Shown here one piece after another: positions 12,401-22,831 of a stretch of DNA of 64,000 nucleotides. A program made the translations under genes and the position numbers. Source of the stretch: Typha latifolia (taxonomy: Eukaryota > Streptophyta > Magnoliopsida > Poales > Typhaceae); the NCBI GenBank assembly GCA_019914945.1, contig CM034099.1:124001-188000 (forward strand), written 5' to 3'. How positions within the stretch are numbered: position 1 is the stretch's first letter; the number at the start of each line of letters is the position of its first letter. A model generated the notes under the pieces. That model made no database searches and had not been told where the DNA came from. It saw nothing but the letters and a program-made list of their open reading frames with translations.

Positions 12401-13831
12401 GTACTTGCATAGAATTGGTAGAGCTGGACGCTTCGGGCGCAAGGGTAATCTTCTATTCAGTTCTGATGATTTTGTCTACTTCTTAATTTTGATCAATAAC
12501 TATGAATGCTTGATTCTTCGTTGTCCATATTCACTTAGCTTCAGCAAGTGGAATCCTGAGATTACCCAATAATATATAGAGAGTTTTCATAGTGTGTCCC
12601 TATATATTGGTTGCACAAAGTAGAAACTCTCCTCATATTGCTTAGTTTATGAATTTTTCGTGCTTGCCTTTATATATCTGATTTCATGGTAAACCAGTAA
12701 TCATATATAGCTAGTGACAGGAAGAACATATGAATTGAGAGGTGTTTGTAGATGAAGTCAGGATATTTCATCTTTCTGTTGTCCTGGTGGAAAATGCAGA
12801 TTGATTAAAATGTTCCCCCGTTTGTCTCTAAAATATTTTGAGTAACTAGATAGATTTCCTATTTTTTGAATGATGTCGGATCACTCATTGGGTTTTGAGT
12901 ATCTGATATGGTGTAGTACATTTAATCTGCCTGTGCTAGTTCATTCTTTTTATGAAGGTTGTAGCTTTAATCTGATTATACAAGTTTTTGAAAGCCCTTT
13001 GTCTAATTCTACTGTTTAGTTGAGAAGCACAAAGTTTTACCTACTGTATTAACCCAGGATCAGAGGATGGACGACTTAACTAGTATCTCCTACTAGGCCT
13101 TTGGGTAAGTGGTAGGTTTCACTCTTGTTCTGTATGGGGAAAGCTGCAATAATTTGTATATCATTGGAATCAAGTTGGTTGAATTCTTAGAATTATCTTT
13201 ACTAGCACATGTTCTACACTACATGGAGAGTGTAAAGCTCATTGACTTCGTTTAAAGTATGTCATTGAATTTTAAGGGCTTAGTTTGGCTAATGATTCCT
13301 TAAGGGCATGCATGGGGTAACTGTTAGTTTTAAGAGTAGTAAAGAAAGAGTTCTGCTGAATTGACTATTAGTTGGCAATGAATCGCTTAACTTCGTCTTT
13401 TATTTCTGATGGCTTTGGTTGCTGGCGACTTTAATCTTTTGGCCTTTTTAGGTGGACATTCAGTTTTCTTTTTTTTATTATTATTTGGTCTGTGCTTCAT
13501 TTTCCCAAGGTTTCCAGATTGCATGGTACTCCATTTTTGAGTGGCGATTGCATCTAGATAACAAGTTTGAACGTTGATTATTTCGTTTCTGATGGCAACA
13601 GGAGCTGTTTTCAATTTGTTGTGTACTGATTGGGACAAGTCAATCATGGAGAAGATTGAGCGTCATTTCCAACACTACATTCCTGAGGTAGCATCGTTTT
13701 TCATACTATGTTTCTGTAGGTATTCTTTCAATAGACTGAGTCAATTGAATGGACCATAAATCTTTCAGGTTCCTAACTGGAGAAGTGAAGACGACTTTGA
13801 GAATGCACTCAAGGATGCCGGCTTGCTATAG
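9453..13831 (+). CDS. RH38: DEAD-box ATP-dependent RNA helicase 38 (LOS4/Dbp5-type mRNA export helicase)
   Basis: Eight exons: 9453-9701, 10127-10420, 10499-10726, 11508-11573, 11847-12248, 12336-12444, 13602-13687 and 13769-13831. Joined, they give 498 aa, the usual length for RH38. The acidic N-terminus (1-83) precedes the RecA cores. Motif I is AHNGSGKT (142-149), motif II is DEAD (249-252), motif III is SAT (284-286) and motif VI is HRIGRAGR (438-445). The Q-motif region is FSRPSKIQ. The C-terminus ends in the family-typical [17 protein letters not shown] pattern. In Arabidopsis the orthologue acts at the nuclear pore in mRNA export and affects cold and heat responses. The introns of 781 bp (exons 3-4) and 1157 bp (exons 6-7) hold no gene I can see. 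No motif is missing. Confidence 0.96.
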
Positions 13832-14614
13832 AATGTGTTTCATACCACTGAGTGATGTGAACCATGTATTGATCATCCTGCTGAGAAATCGACACTGAGC
13901 TGTACAAACTTGAGCCCTATATATCTTATATCTTGATCGTTTTGCTAAGTTATCTATTGTGGCGGAGGGTCATGTCTAGCAGGAGTTTTTTTGTCCTTTC
14001 CTTGTATTCTGTACCCACAGTGTTATTGATAGCTGCAACTGGATTTCCTTCATCTGTGAAGCAGAAAGTGTTTGATGTTCTTTTACCCACCAATTATAAG
14101 GTCGTTAAGACTGAATTCAGCCTTGAGCTGATGGCGTTTGAACTGTTTGAAGATTAATTACTTGAAAAGTCGTGGAAGTTGATGATATTTTGCTTTCAAT
14201 TATTTATTTTTATCTTTACTCAAATAAGTGTCTTACGAATTTCCAGGAGAACCATTTCGACTTTGTGATTAAACAATGTGGTACGAGGACCCCAAATACG
14301 AATATGAATTGAAAGTGCATCAGAGGGTTTCACTTCTGTTTGAAAGTCTCTTTTTTTTTCTTTTTCTCCTTTTTTGTGTGAAGTGCATCAGAGGGATTAA
14401 CTTCCTTGTGAAGTCAAGGCATGCTGTTGAAACATACAGATATATTTTATCTTTCCTTCAGAATATACTGATATGTTCATGTACCTTGCAGAATATTTTG
14501 TTCTGCAATGATGAGCAAACTAAAATCCTTTCCCAACGTGTTGCTAAGAATTCCCAGTTCCTCCCAAAATTGCATGTGCTTTTAGTTTCGCTGTACATAC
14601 CTCTATAGATTATT
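13832..14614. other. intergenic, convergent 3' ends
   Basis: 3'UTR of RH38 and of the minus-strand GT14 gene. A 16-base direct repeat (core AAGTGCATCAGAGGG) occurs near 14313 and again near 14381. No coding gene supported. Confidence 0.5.
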
Positions 14615-15173
14615 TCACCTACACTGCCTCTTACTGAAATTTCTATCAGATAGAAGCTTTGTTAGCAAAGATTTCAATCTCCTAGAACCTGCACCAGTCT
14701 TCAGAATTCCGAATCTTTCTCTGCTGTGAGCACTTGAGCATGTCCTTGACTCCCCATCAGTACACCAACCACCGTAAGTGAACTGCCCATTTCTTCGTCG
14801 AAGGAGCTCTCTGTCGATCTTAACGAGGACCGGGTCATTCTTTTTGAACTTCCTTGCAAATGCTGCACTGCTGAAAATCATTTTTCTATAGTCCTTCAAT
14901 CCTAGGGGCAGAGGGTGCTGCTTTGGCGGATTGTCCCACATAATATAATGGAGATCATGATTAACAGTTGTGTTTCTGTAATAATTTGAGTTGCAGATCA
15001 CAGTCTGGAAGTAGCCCTCCGGCGATGAGATGAAGTTGGAGTAGTAGAGAAGGAGGGTCCTTGGTAAGTTGTCCCATCCTAGAATGCAGTACTCTGCGAA
15101 AGATCTCGACACACAGTCCAAGCTGAGCCTGAGGATAATCGTTATTTCTAAGCTTCGGTTACTTAAAGGATAC

Positions 15174-15220
<47 letters not shown>

Positions 15221-16740
15221 TGATGAACTGATACTGAAATCAAATAATTTCTTTGGTTTTCTCTAAGGAGTATCAGATCTGAGGTTTTGAGTTTAGAAAG
15301 ATTTATGAATAAATTGAAGGAGTAATACATTAGCATAGCTATAAAGGGTATGTTAAATTCTAAAATATATCTCCTTATTAATAGATTGTTCCTTGGCAGG
15401 AGCAGCAAGACATGTGAGCTTCCAAGGGTTACTGCCATAGCATGTGCTTTCTGAACTCGAACTAATAAAAGTAGAGGTTCATTAATTTGTTCTGTTCACA
15501 GGCCACATGAGCACTCAGACCGGTATGACACATAGCATTTATAATATATAATATTGTTTACTGAGGTTTTAAGCAGCATAAAATTGGTATTCACATGCAT
15601 GTTTTACTCTAGTCATGTCTCATGTACTTCTTGACCAGTAAGCATCCGTACTCTCATAAGCCATATTTCAATTGACAATGGTGTACTACAACAGAATTTT
15701 CAATCAACTGGAACCCCAAAAGTTCCTGACATATTGGAGTTTGTAGTCCATTCTTGTTTGGCATTTAGCACTATGCTACGATCTAATCTCGATATCATTG
15801 TTTTATTATTAATCTTTCATTCGTAATAAGACAATCCTATGCAAGAAAACAGAGGTGAGTTTGAATTCATGCCTGTGTAGAGCTTGAAAGCAGTAGGCAG
15901 ACTCCTTTTAGCACCAGAACGGATGAACTCCGATTTGTTGAGATTATAGAGCGCAGGGTCTATGATGATTGGCCTTGCCCTTTTCTTCCTGAGATACTAA
16001 CAAACGTAAACATCAGTAGAACAGAAAAAAAAAAATTAAAAAAATTCACTTCGAGTACCAATATCACAATTAACAATGCTGTGGAGTTGTTACATTTTCC
16101 AACCCAAGTGGCTTGTGTGCTCTACGAAGCTGAGATCTCTTGGCAATTCGGAGAAGGCCGCTATTAGATCTGCACAAGAGCTGAGATGAAATTACCCCCA
16201 AATAAACAATCGGCCAGAAAGCTACTAATTTTCAATACTTCTTAAACCATATATACCATCTTGGGTAATCAATGGATAGTCCGAGGCACTGAGGTTTATG
16301 AACCAATCCCAGTGGCATCTCCTCAGAAGGATGGATATAGCATGGAGGGTGGTGGAAAGCATGGTGGGTCCTCTGTATGTCACAAGATTGGACTTCTTGA
16401 CGATCCAAACGTTGCCCGTTTGGGCAAACGTGGGTTGATCTGAAATGAATTTGGATAGGTGGCGGCGTTCTTCCGGCGATGCTTCCTGATCGAGATGGAG
16501 GAGATAGTAGTTGGCGGGGTGGTAGATCGCCGTGAGGGTGCGCTTTAGCCGACCAACGTCGCCTTTAGATGCTGAGATGAGATAGGCGAATGCGACTGGA
16601 TATGGTTTGGATTTGGAAGAGGACTGCTTGGCGTGGTTGGTGGTTCGAAGTATGGAGATGGGTAGGAGAGATGGAATGAAGAGAAGGGAGAGTAGGAATG
16701 TGGCGAAGATGAAGGAGGTCATGATTTCTTTGATCCCCAT
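14615..16740 (-). pseudogene. GT14 beta-glucuronosyltransferase-like gene with an apparent one-base frameshift
   Basis: Exons are 16257-16740, 16094-16169, 15873-15988 and 14615-15128. The protein starts with a short cytosolic end and one signal-anchor helix, then the core-2/I-branching (GT14) domain: AYLISASKGD, YLLHLDQEA, NVWIVKKSNLVTYRGPTM, WDWFINLSASDYPL, then DDLIAAFSELPRDLSF, IIIDPALYNLNKSE, GWDNLPRTLL, SSPEGYFQTVICN. GT14 enzymes of this plant group add glucuronic acid to arabinogalactan proteins in the Golgi. Two oddities stand out. The intron after exon 3 must begin with GC, not GT (CAG|GC at 15873/15872). Exon 4 opens with Gly-Ser-Ala-Trp-Thr-Val in one frame, but the conserved Ser-Arg-Ser-Phe-Ala-Glu-Tyr that follows needs the next frame. 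The total exon length (1190) is one short of a multiple of three, so a base is missing near 15110-15112. Apart from that the gene is intact to the stop at 14615. Sequencing error or a recent null allele both fit. Confidence 0.8.
15176..15218. repeat. AT dinucleotide microsatellite in GT14 intron 3
   Basis: A CATA run passes into about 17 AT units, within the GC-AG intron. Confidence 0.9.
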
Positions 16741-16777
16741 AGAGAGAGAACCAATGGAAACAAAAGTGAATTAGGAA

Positions 16778-16810
<33 letters not shown>
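16778..16810. repeat. GA dinucleotide microsatellite in GT14 5' region
   Basis: About 16 GA units start 38 bases upstream of the GT14 start codon, probably in its 5'UTR or core promoter. Confidence 0.9.
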
Positions 16811-16815
<5 letters not shown>

Positions 16816-17299
16816 TATGCAATCCTGAGTTTTTGGGAAGAAAAGGAACAGAGTGGACTACAGATAAGACATTTGGAAGAAAAAAACAATTTTTTTTTAA
16901 TGTCTTGGGTTGGTTGAGAAGATCTAAATTGTAGAACTCTAAATAAAGGATTTCTTTTTTTAACTGTTGTTATTAATTATGTGGATTAGTTCTTTGAAGT
17001 TTTCTAATACCTCTCAAGGAAGGGAGTAAAGTCAAAAAGTGTTCACAGGTCACGAAGAATCTTAGGCTTGTGAATGGTTAATTAGCTTTTTGTGAGTAGA
17101 AGCAAAGAAAGATTTTACTTTCCGTGACAAGCAAGAGGAGAAGATGGTAGGAGAAAGGTAGTTATCAGGATGGGTGGTAGTTAAAAGTGATGATGATTGG
17201 GCTCTTCCCCCTACCGCATCCCCATGCCGTAGTAGCTTTAAAGTGTTGGATTAGATTTAGATCTGAACTGATCTTATCTGGTGGTTCCTTCCTTGGAGG

Positions 17300-17680
17300 G
17301 GAGGACTCATAGCCATAGGCACTTTTTTTTTATCATTCATAAATTTAAAGGCTAGATATTGACTGAATAAAGAGTCAACTCTCTCTAGATATAAAGTCAT
17401 TTAGGTTCCACCGAGCTTTTAGCTGTCTAGTTTAGGATTCAAGTCATATACACCGCTAAAAAATTACTCTGAACCAAACGTTGTTGAGATCTAGTTTAAA
17501 CTATTATGTTGTCAAGTTATTTTTTCAAGTTAACCGCACTGCCGAGCCATCAACCAAATCAAACCAAGCTATCAAATCACCAACCAGCAAATAATTTTTC
17601 CACAATATTATTTGGGATTAGAGTTAAACCCATAACCTTTTTTAGTCACGATGGATGCCCCTCTCCTCCGGGAAAAGTAG
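17300..17680 (-). repeat. dispersed repeat, copy A (inverted, uninterrupted)
   Basis: The reverse complement of this stretch aligns by eye with 18620-19550 once the 565-bp insertion there is removed. Shared blocks include AATAATATT...AAAAATTATTT, the GGTAGTTTG/GGTGATTTG block, CATATGACTT...CCTAAACTAGA.AGCTAAAAG, and TATCTAGCCTT...ATGAATGATAAAAAA. The end nearest 17680 includes a box-B-like GTTTAACTCTAATCC, which hints at a tRNA-derived (SINE-like) head. Class is uncertain. Confidence 0.7.
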
Positions 17681-18619
17681 GCAAGACCAGATCCGAGCCC
17701 TCGCTGCAAGAAATTCCATGAAGGGGTTACTTGGCGGACCGTTATTGGCCGGCAAAAAAGTTGGAATGGCAAGTACTCCCAATTCTTGCGTTCGGAACTG
17801 CAGGCCATCGCATCTCATCTCATCTCATCTCATCTCATGTGATCCGATTCCAATGTCGGCCGAAGGTTGTCCACATCGAAGCCACATGTCAAATTTGAGC
17901 ATTTCTAATGTCTGGACTCCCCTTTAACTAAACCTCAAGCCTTGTTCCCTTCTTTAAGACGCTTGGACCTTATTCAGAAAAATTACTTACATTTCGTCTA
18001 GGATTATTATTATTATTATTTTATTTATTTATATATATTTATATATACCAGTCATAAATTAAAATTTTCTCAGCAAAAGGCAGTTCACTGATTATTATCA
18101 TTAATTGTCTTGAAATTATCTCTAGTCAAAGTAAAAGATGCGATGCCACATTGCTGCCCATATCATTATAATGTCATGGGTTTACTTTCATGGGCCATAG
18201 TGGGCTTATACATATATATAAACGACATGTGCCCTACATCGAGGCTTCTGTACATATCGTTTCCTATATGTACAATAATAAATAATAATAAAGTTCTTGC
18301 CGGAGTAAAATAATAGCTGGACCCAATTCTGGTGCCCTAAATAATGTCTGGTACTCAATGTTGTTAATGGGTCAGAATTTACCCAGTAGAGGGCCCAATG
18401 ACAAGCTTTGGGCCGAAGCTTGGGTGTGTTGACATCTCGGACCCAAAAATCACCACTAACCACTAGATAAAGTAATCATTTTCTTTAATTTTGGGTTGGC
18501 AAATTTATTTGGCATTGTAACAGTAGTTTTGTTGTACATATCACATTATACTAAATCAACCCTAGCTCCCATCCTTTCATAGGGAATTAAAGGTGAAGGA
18601 TATGGCTCCGACTAACCAA

Positions 18620-19550
18620 CTCCAATAGAGTTGATAGGTATATTCCTCGTGACCAAGGAGTTTATGAGTTCAATTCCAACTCAAAATAATATTATAAAAA
18701 AATTATTTCGTTGTTTGGTAGTTTGTCTCGATTCAATTGAAGCTTGGTAGTGCAGTTAGACGTGATCAAACAGCTTAGCCTACCTGTGCCCGGCCCGGTT
18801 TGGACCAAGCTAAGCCCGGGCCAGACATAGTTTAGGCTCGGCCCGGGCCGAGCCCAAACTACCCATGGGCGGCATGGGCCAACTCTTTGCTCGCCCGACC
18901 CGGCCCAGAAGCCCGCCCGTTTGGCCCGCAATTAGGCCTGCCCATTCTGCTACAGTGTTTATCCGTTCTACTACAGTAAAAACCAACTAAAATTTTGGTG
19001 TTGTACCATTTTACATTTTTTTAAGCACACATTTAAAATTTTTTAATTTGTTATTTTTTTAAATAGAGGAATAGAAATATTTAAAAAAAGCTAATAGTAA
19101 AAAAGAAATTAAAAATAGCTAAAATGTGGTTGGGCCAAATGATTGGTGGGTCAGGCCGGCCCAGCCTGGCCCGACCGGCTAGCCCGATCTCTCACGGGCC
19201 GACGAGCACTAACGGGTTAGACTATTCTAGCCTGGTTCGAGTAATTGGTGGGTCGGGCCATGAACAAATACATAAGCTCGATTGGCCTGAAAAAGCCCGG
19301 CTCACCCGATGATCATGTCTAAGTGCGCTTAGTTTGAAGAAACAGCTCAACAGTGCTAATAGCTTGGAGCAGGTCTCGACGGCATTTAATTCGAAGCAAT
19401 TGTTCGACGACGCATATGACTTAAAACCTAAACTAGATAGCTAAAAGTTCAGTAGGGCATAATTGTCTCCGTATCTAGGGAAGGTTGGCCCTTTGTCCAA
19501 TCTATATCTAGCCTTCGGACTCATGAATGATAAAAAAGAAAAGGTATAGC
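18620..19550 (+). repeat. dispersed repeat, copy B (split by a hAT-like element)
   Basis: Homologous and inverted relative to 17300-17680; the insertion at 18757-19321 splits it. Without that insertion it is about 370 bp. Its head reads GTGACCAAGGAGTTTATGAG followed by TTCAATTCC, which resembles a Pol III box B (GGTTCRANNCC). The tail is A-rich (ATGAATGATAAAAAA). It may be a tRNA-derived SINE, but no end or target duplication is defined. Confidence 0.7.
18757..19321. mobile_element. hAT-like non-autonomous DNA transposon (MITE-sized), 565 bp
   Basis: The ends are TAGACGTGATCA and TGATCATGTCTA, inverted repeats matching at 11 of 12 bases. They are flanked by 8-bp target duplications AGTGCAGT (18749-18756) and AGTGCGCT (19322-19329), which match at 6 of 8 positions. 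The inverted repeat copy at 17300-17680 carries the unoccupied site (AGTGCGGT on the minus strand, 17533-17540). Subterminal zones are rich in GGCCCGGCCCGG-type motifs and the centre is AT-rich, both common in plant hAT elements. It has no transposase frame, so it is non-autonomous. Confidence 0.85.
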
Positions 19551-20734
19551 TCGAGCTCCGGCTCCAATTATATTATATATATATTATTATATAGTCGTGA
19601 GGTCGAGTCACTTTTGGGTGCATCGATCCAAATGTGAGACCAAAGACCGGATCAGTTTAATTATATATGGATGCATCAATCAGCATGTATGAAAGGTCAT
19701 AAAGCCCATTAACGTCATCTACAGTTTGTCGTGTAACATGTCATTACCAATATTAAGTGATAAAAATGATCCTGGCCCCCAAACAGTGAATCCGTATCTC
19801 ACTTCACCAGTGCAACTAACATTTTCCTCTCTTTCTTAGATTATATATCCATGCATGTGTCTAAAGGAAGTTTCCGTCCGGCTTCCGGATGCCTCCAGTA
19901 CCCGGCCCCCTTCTTACCCTCTCTTTTCATTTTGGGAATCTACGCACTGTGTCCCTACTCTTATCACAGAAATTTTTTTTTAAATTTTTTTTTAACAAAA
20001 AAAGTAGAAGATTCTCTGCACGAGAGACTGCAGCAATTTTATGCAGTCTAGCTCCCCCTCTTGGCAGAATTTACCTAGCTAATAAGAGTAGGAAAGAATG
20101 ATGTGGAGCGTACGTAGAGATGGAATTCAATCGGCATCTAGGATTCTCTAGGGTTTAGATTCTAACCAGTCAATTAAACATACAAAGTCTGTAACGTTTT
20201 AAAAGATGGACACATTGAAAATGAGACTTGGGTACATACATACGTTCGATCAGCATCACCTCGACTATCATAGTCGATCGGCATGTGAGTATTCTAATAG
20301 GTATCGTATTTGATTCCAAGTTTCCAACACACATTTACCACGATATGTATTTTTATTTTTAATTTACTTGGTACATTTAGTATTTGTTACAGCTCGCTAG
20401 TCCCGAGTGAAGCCCACTCTGTCTCAAAGGCTAGATAAACCTCTACAAGGCTTTATAAACCTCACAGAATCCTAAGATCCCAACCACCAAAAAGGTTTAA
20501 CGAGGTGTTCTTCTCTTCTCCTCTCACTCTACCAGAAGAAGGTTTCGATCCTTTCAAACCTACCCTAAGGCACCGCCATTAATTTTCACCATACAAACAT
20601 CGATCTTTGGGTCATTTCACCTCGATCGATCTCTAGACTTCTCTTCCCTGTGTCGTCACCTTGGGGCATACTTCCTCTCTTTTGGTCATAAAGAAAGATA
20701 GAGCTAGAGAGAGAGAGAGGTAAAGCTAGCATTA

Positions 20735-22432
20735 ATGGCTTTTGTCTTCTCCAGCAAATTGAAGGCTTTCATAAACACAACATTCCTCCTGCTGCTATGC
20801 TTCTTCTTCACAACCCACATAAGGTCTCCCTCGCCTTCCTTCAACCTTGCAACCCTTAAGGCTCCTAAAGGAGATGGCTGCCATGGTCTACAAAGACTCC
20901 AAGACCACCACTCCAAGTGCCTATACCTCAAGACCCACATACCATGCGTGTCTCAAGGCTACGTCAACTACCTTTACATATTCTATTGCGTCTGTGAAAG
21001 ACATCCCATATTAGGCTACATGCTTCTAGCCCTTTGGCTCTTAGTTTTGTTCTACCTCTTAGGTAACACAGCATCCCAGTATTTTTGCTCTTCTGTGGAG
21101 AGCCTATCAAGGGAGCTGCGGCTCTCGCCAACCATAGCTGGGGTTACACTCCTGTCGTTAGGAAACGGCTCGCCAGATGTATTTGCAAGTATAATTTCGT
21201 TTAGGTCTGGGTCAGGAGAGGTCGGCCTTAGCAGCGTTCTGGGTGGTGCATTCTTCGTGTCGTGCGTCGTCGTCGGCATTATTAATGTCTGCGCCTCCAG
21301 CTCAAGCTCGGCATCTCGGACGGCACGCATCGACCGCTCATGCTTCGTGCGCGACGTCTGCTTCTTCATCGTCGTCCTCTCGTCGCTCCTCGCCATCCTC
21401 CTCGTCGGTCGCATCAACATATGGGGCGCCATGGCGTTCACTTCCCTCTACTTCGTCTACGTCTCGATCGTGTCCGCTACGCATTTCTGCCGTGACGACA
21501 AGTATGAAGACCTCGTCGTCCCGATCCTGGACGACGAGGAGCTCGACGAACCCGTGTCGGGGGCGAAAGAGGTCACTATCGTGAGCAACAGCCAAGAAGA
21601 TGATCATCTAGAGCCATCAACATGGACCGTGTTCAAGGAAACAGCATCGTTCTACATCAGTTGGTTCCTCTACCTCATCGACATGCCGCTGTATTTGCCC
21701 AGGCGGCTAACGATACCGGACGTAACGGAGGAGAGGTGGTGCAGGCCATTCGCAGTGGCTTCAGCCACACTTGCGCCGGTTCTTGTAGCCACCTTATGGA
21801 ACTCCAAGCGAAATGGGATGGGAACAAGGGAAGGGATGACCATCTACCTCTACGCAGGATTGGTGGGCTTGGTTGTGGGGATCATCGCATTCCGCACCAC
21901 GAAAAAAGATAACCCACCAAAGAAGGTGCTATTCCCATGGCTAGCAGGAGGATTCCTCATGAGTGTGCTATGGACTTACATCATCGCAGAAGAGTTGGTA
22001 GGACTCTTGGTGTCATTGGGTTACATCTTTGGCATAAGCCCTTCGATACTAGGGCTCACAGTGCTTGCATGGGGGAACTCCATAGGTGACCTCATCGCAA
22101 ATGTCGCCATGGCCATGAACGGAGGACAGGATGGGGCCCAGATTGCCATATCTGGGTGCTACGCTGGTCCCATCTTTAACACATTGGCTGGGCTTGGGCT
22201 GTCACTGTTGGTAGCTGCATGGGCTGTTCACCCTGCCTCCTTCGTAATCCCGGTGGGCCCCCAGCTGTTTGAGATTCTAGGCTTTATGATAGCAGGATTA
22301 CTGTGGGCATTGGTCATCCTGCCAAGGAAGGACATGAAACTGGATAGGGTATTGGGTATTGGACTCTTGGCTATCTACTTATGTTTCCTCTCATTGAGGC
22401 TGTCTCAGAGCTTAGGATTGATGCAAGTTTAA
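20735..22432 (+). CDS. CCX: cation/calcium exchanger, CCX family (NCX/CaCA superfamily)
   Basis: Intronless, 565 aa. It should exchange Ca2+, Na+ or K+ for another cation across an internal or plasma membrane. An N-terminal hydrophobic segment is followed by a short Cys-containing lumenal part and then about a dozen TM helices. The two alpha repeats carry the ion-binding signatures GNGSPD (143-148) and GNSIGD (447-452). Between the halves lies an acidic cytosolic loop (about 255-295). The 'SPTIAGVTLLSLGNG' and 'SPSILGLTVLAWGNS' pair is diagnostic of the superfamily. The loop and N-terminus are more GC-rich and diverged than the helices. A paralogue in opposite orientation starts at 29249. Exact substrate and CCX subgroup (1-5) cannot be told from sequence alone. 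Confidence 0.93.
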   Translation: MAFVFSSKLKAFINTTFLLLLCFFFTTHIRSPSPSFNLATLKAPKGDGCHGLQRLQDHHSKCLYLKTHIPCVSQGYVNYLYIFYCVCERHPILGYMLLALWLLVLFYLLGNTASQYFCSSVESLSRELRLSPTIAGVTLLSLGNGSPDVFASIISFRSGSGEVGLSSVLGGAFFVSCVVVGIINVCASSSSSASRTARIDRSCFVRDVCFFIVVLSSLLAILLVGRINIWGAMAFTSLYFVYVSIVSATHFCRDDKYEDLVVPILDDEELDEPVSGAKEVTIVSNSQEDDHLEPSTWTVFKETASFYISWFLYLIDMPLYLPRRLTIPDVTEERWCRPFAVASATLAPVLVATLWNSKRNGMGTREGMTIYLYAGLVGLVVGIIAFRTTKKDNPPKKVLFPWLAGGFLMSVLWTYIIAEELVGLLVSLGYIFGISPSILGLTVLAWGNSIGDLIANVAMAMNGGQDGAQIAISGCYAGPIFNTLAGLGLSLLVAAWAVHPASFVIPVGPQLFEILGFMIAGLLWALVILPRKDMKLDRVLGIGLLAIYLCFLSLRLSQSLGLMQV

Positions 22433-22691
22433 CCAACTTGCTTGCATGCGGATCTTCTTCTAATTCTCATCCCAGAGGGTCTAATATGCTAGCTGCTATT
22501 GAGAGCATGCAAATTTTATTCAACTCTTTCTTGATATATAAATAACTTCTTGTAGCTTGTCTTCCTAATATTTCAATCCCATGCTGCTAGCTGGCCGTTT
22601 GATTTAATTTGCTTTATGCTACGTTTCCATAATGTCAAAACCAATCCTGTATATTGTTGGTTGCGTTGGCATATCTAGTATATGATAAAAG

Positions 22692-22734
<43 letters not shown>

Positions 22735-22768
22735 CTCCAACATCGAGCAAGGCTGTTCAATAATTGAT

Positions 22769-22831
22769 AGGTAACCAATATATTAGCTAGCTCCAAAGTG
22801 CCTCTAACTAGCTAGCTAATATATGTTACCT
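22769..22831. repeat. short perfect-stem inverted repeat (hairpin)
   Basis: Arms 22769-22792 and 22810-22831 are complementary over about 22 bases with a two-base bulge; 15 consecutive bases around ATATTAGCTAGCT pair perfectly. The loop is about 17 bases. It lies 340 bp beyond the CCX stop. Confidence 0.75.

Larger units (their letters stand above)
16811..20734. other. repeat-rich intergenic region and CCX promoter
   Basis: No gene is supported. It contains two inverted copies of a dispersed repeat, a hAT-like element, an ATCTC pentamer run (about 17811-17838) and AT-rich tracts. Near the right end a TATA box (TTTATAAA, 20452-20459) and a pyrimidine-rich leader fit the CCX gene that starts at 20735. 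A short GA run lies at 20705-20718. Confidence 0.6.

Noticed and set aside
14276..14608. 110-codon open frame downstream of RH38
   Set aside because: Low-complexity, Phe/Leu-rich, driven by T-rich DNA in the convergent 3'UTR region, no homology recognised.
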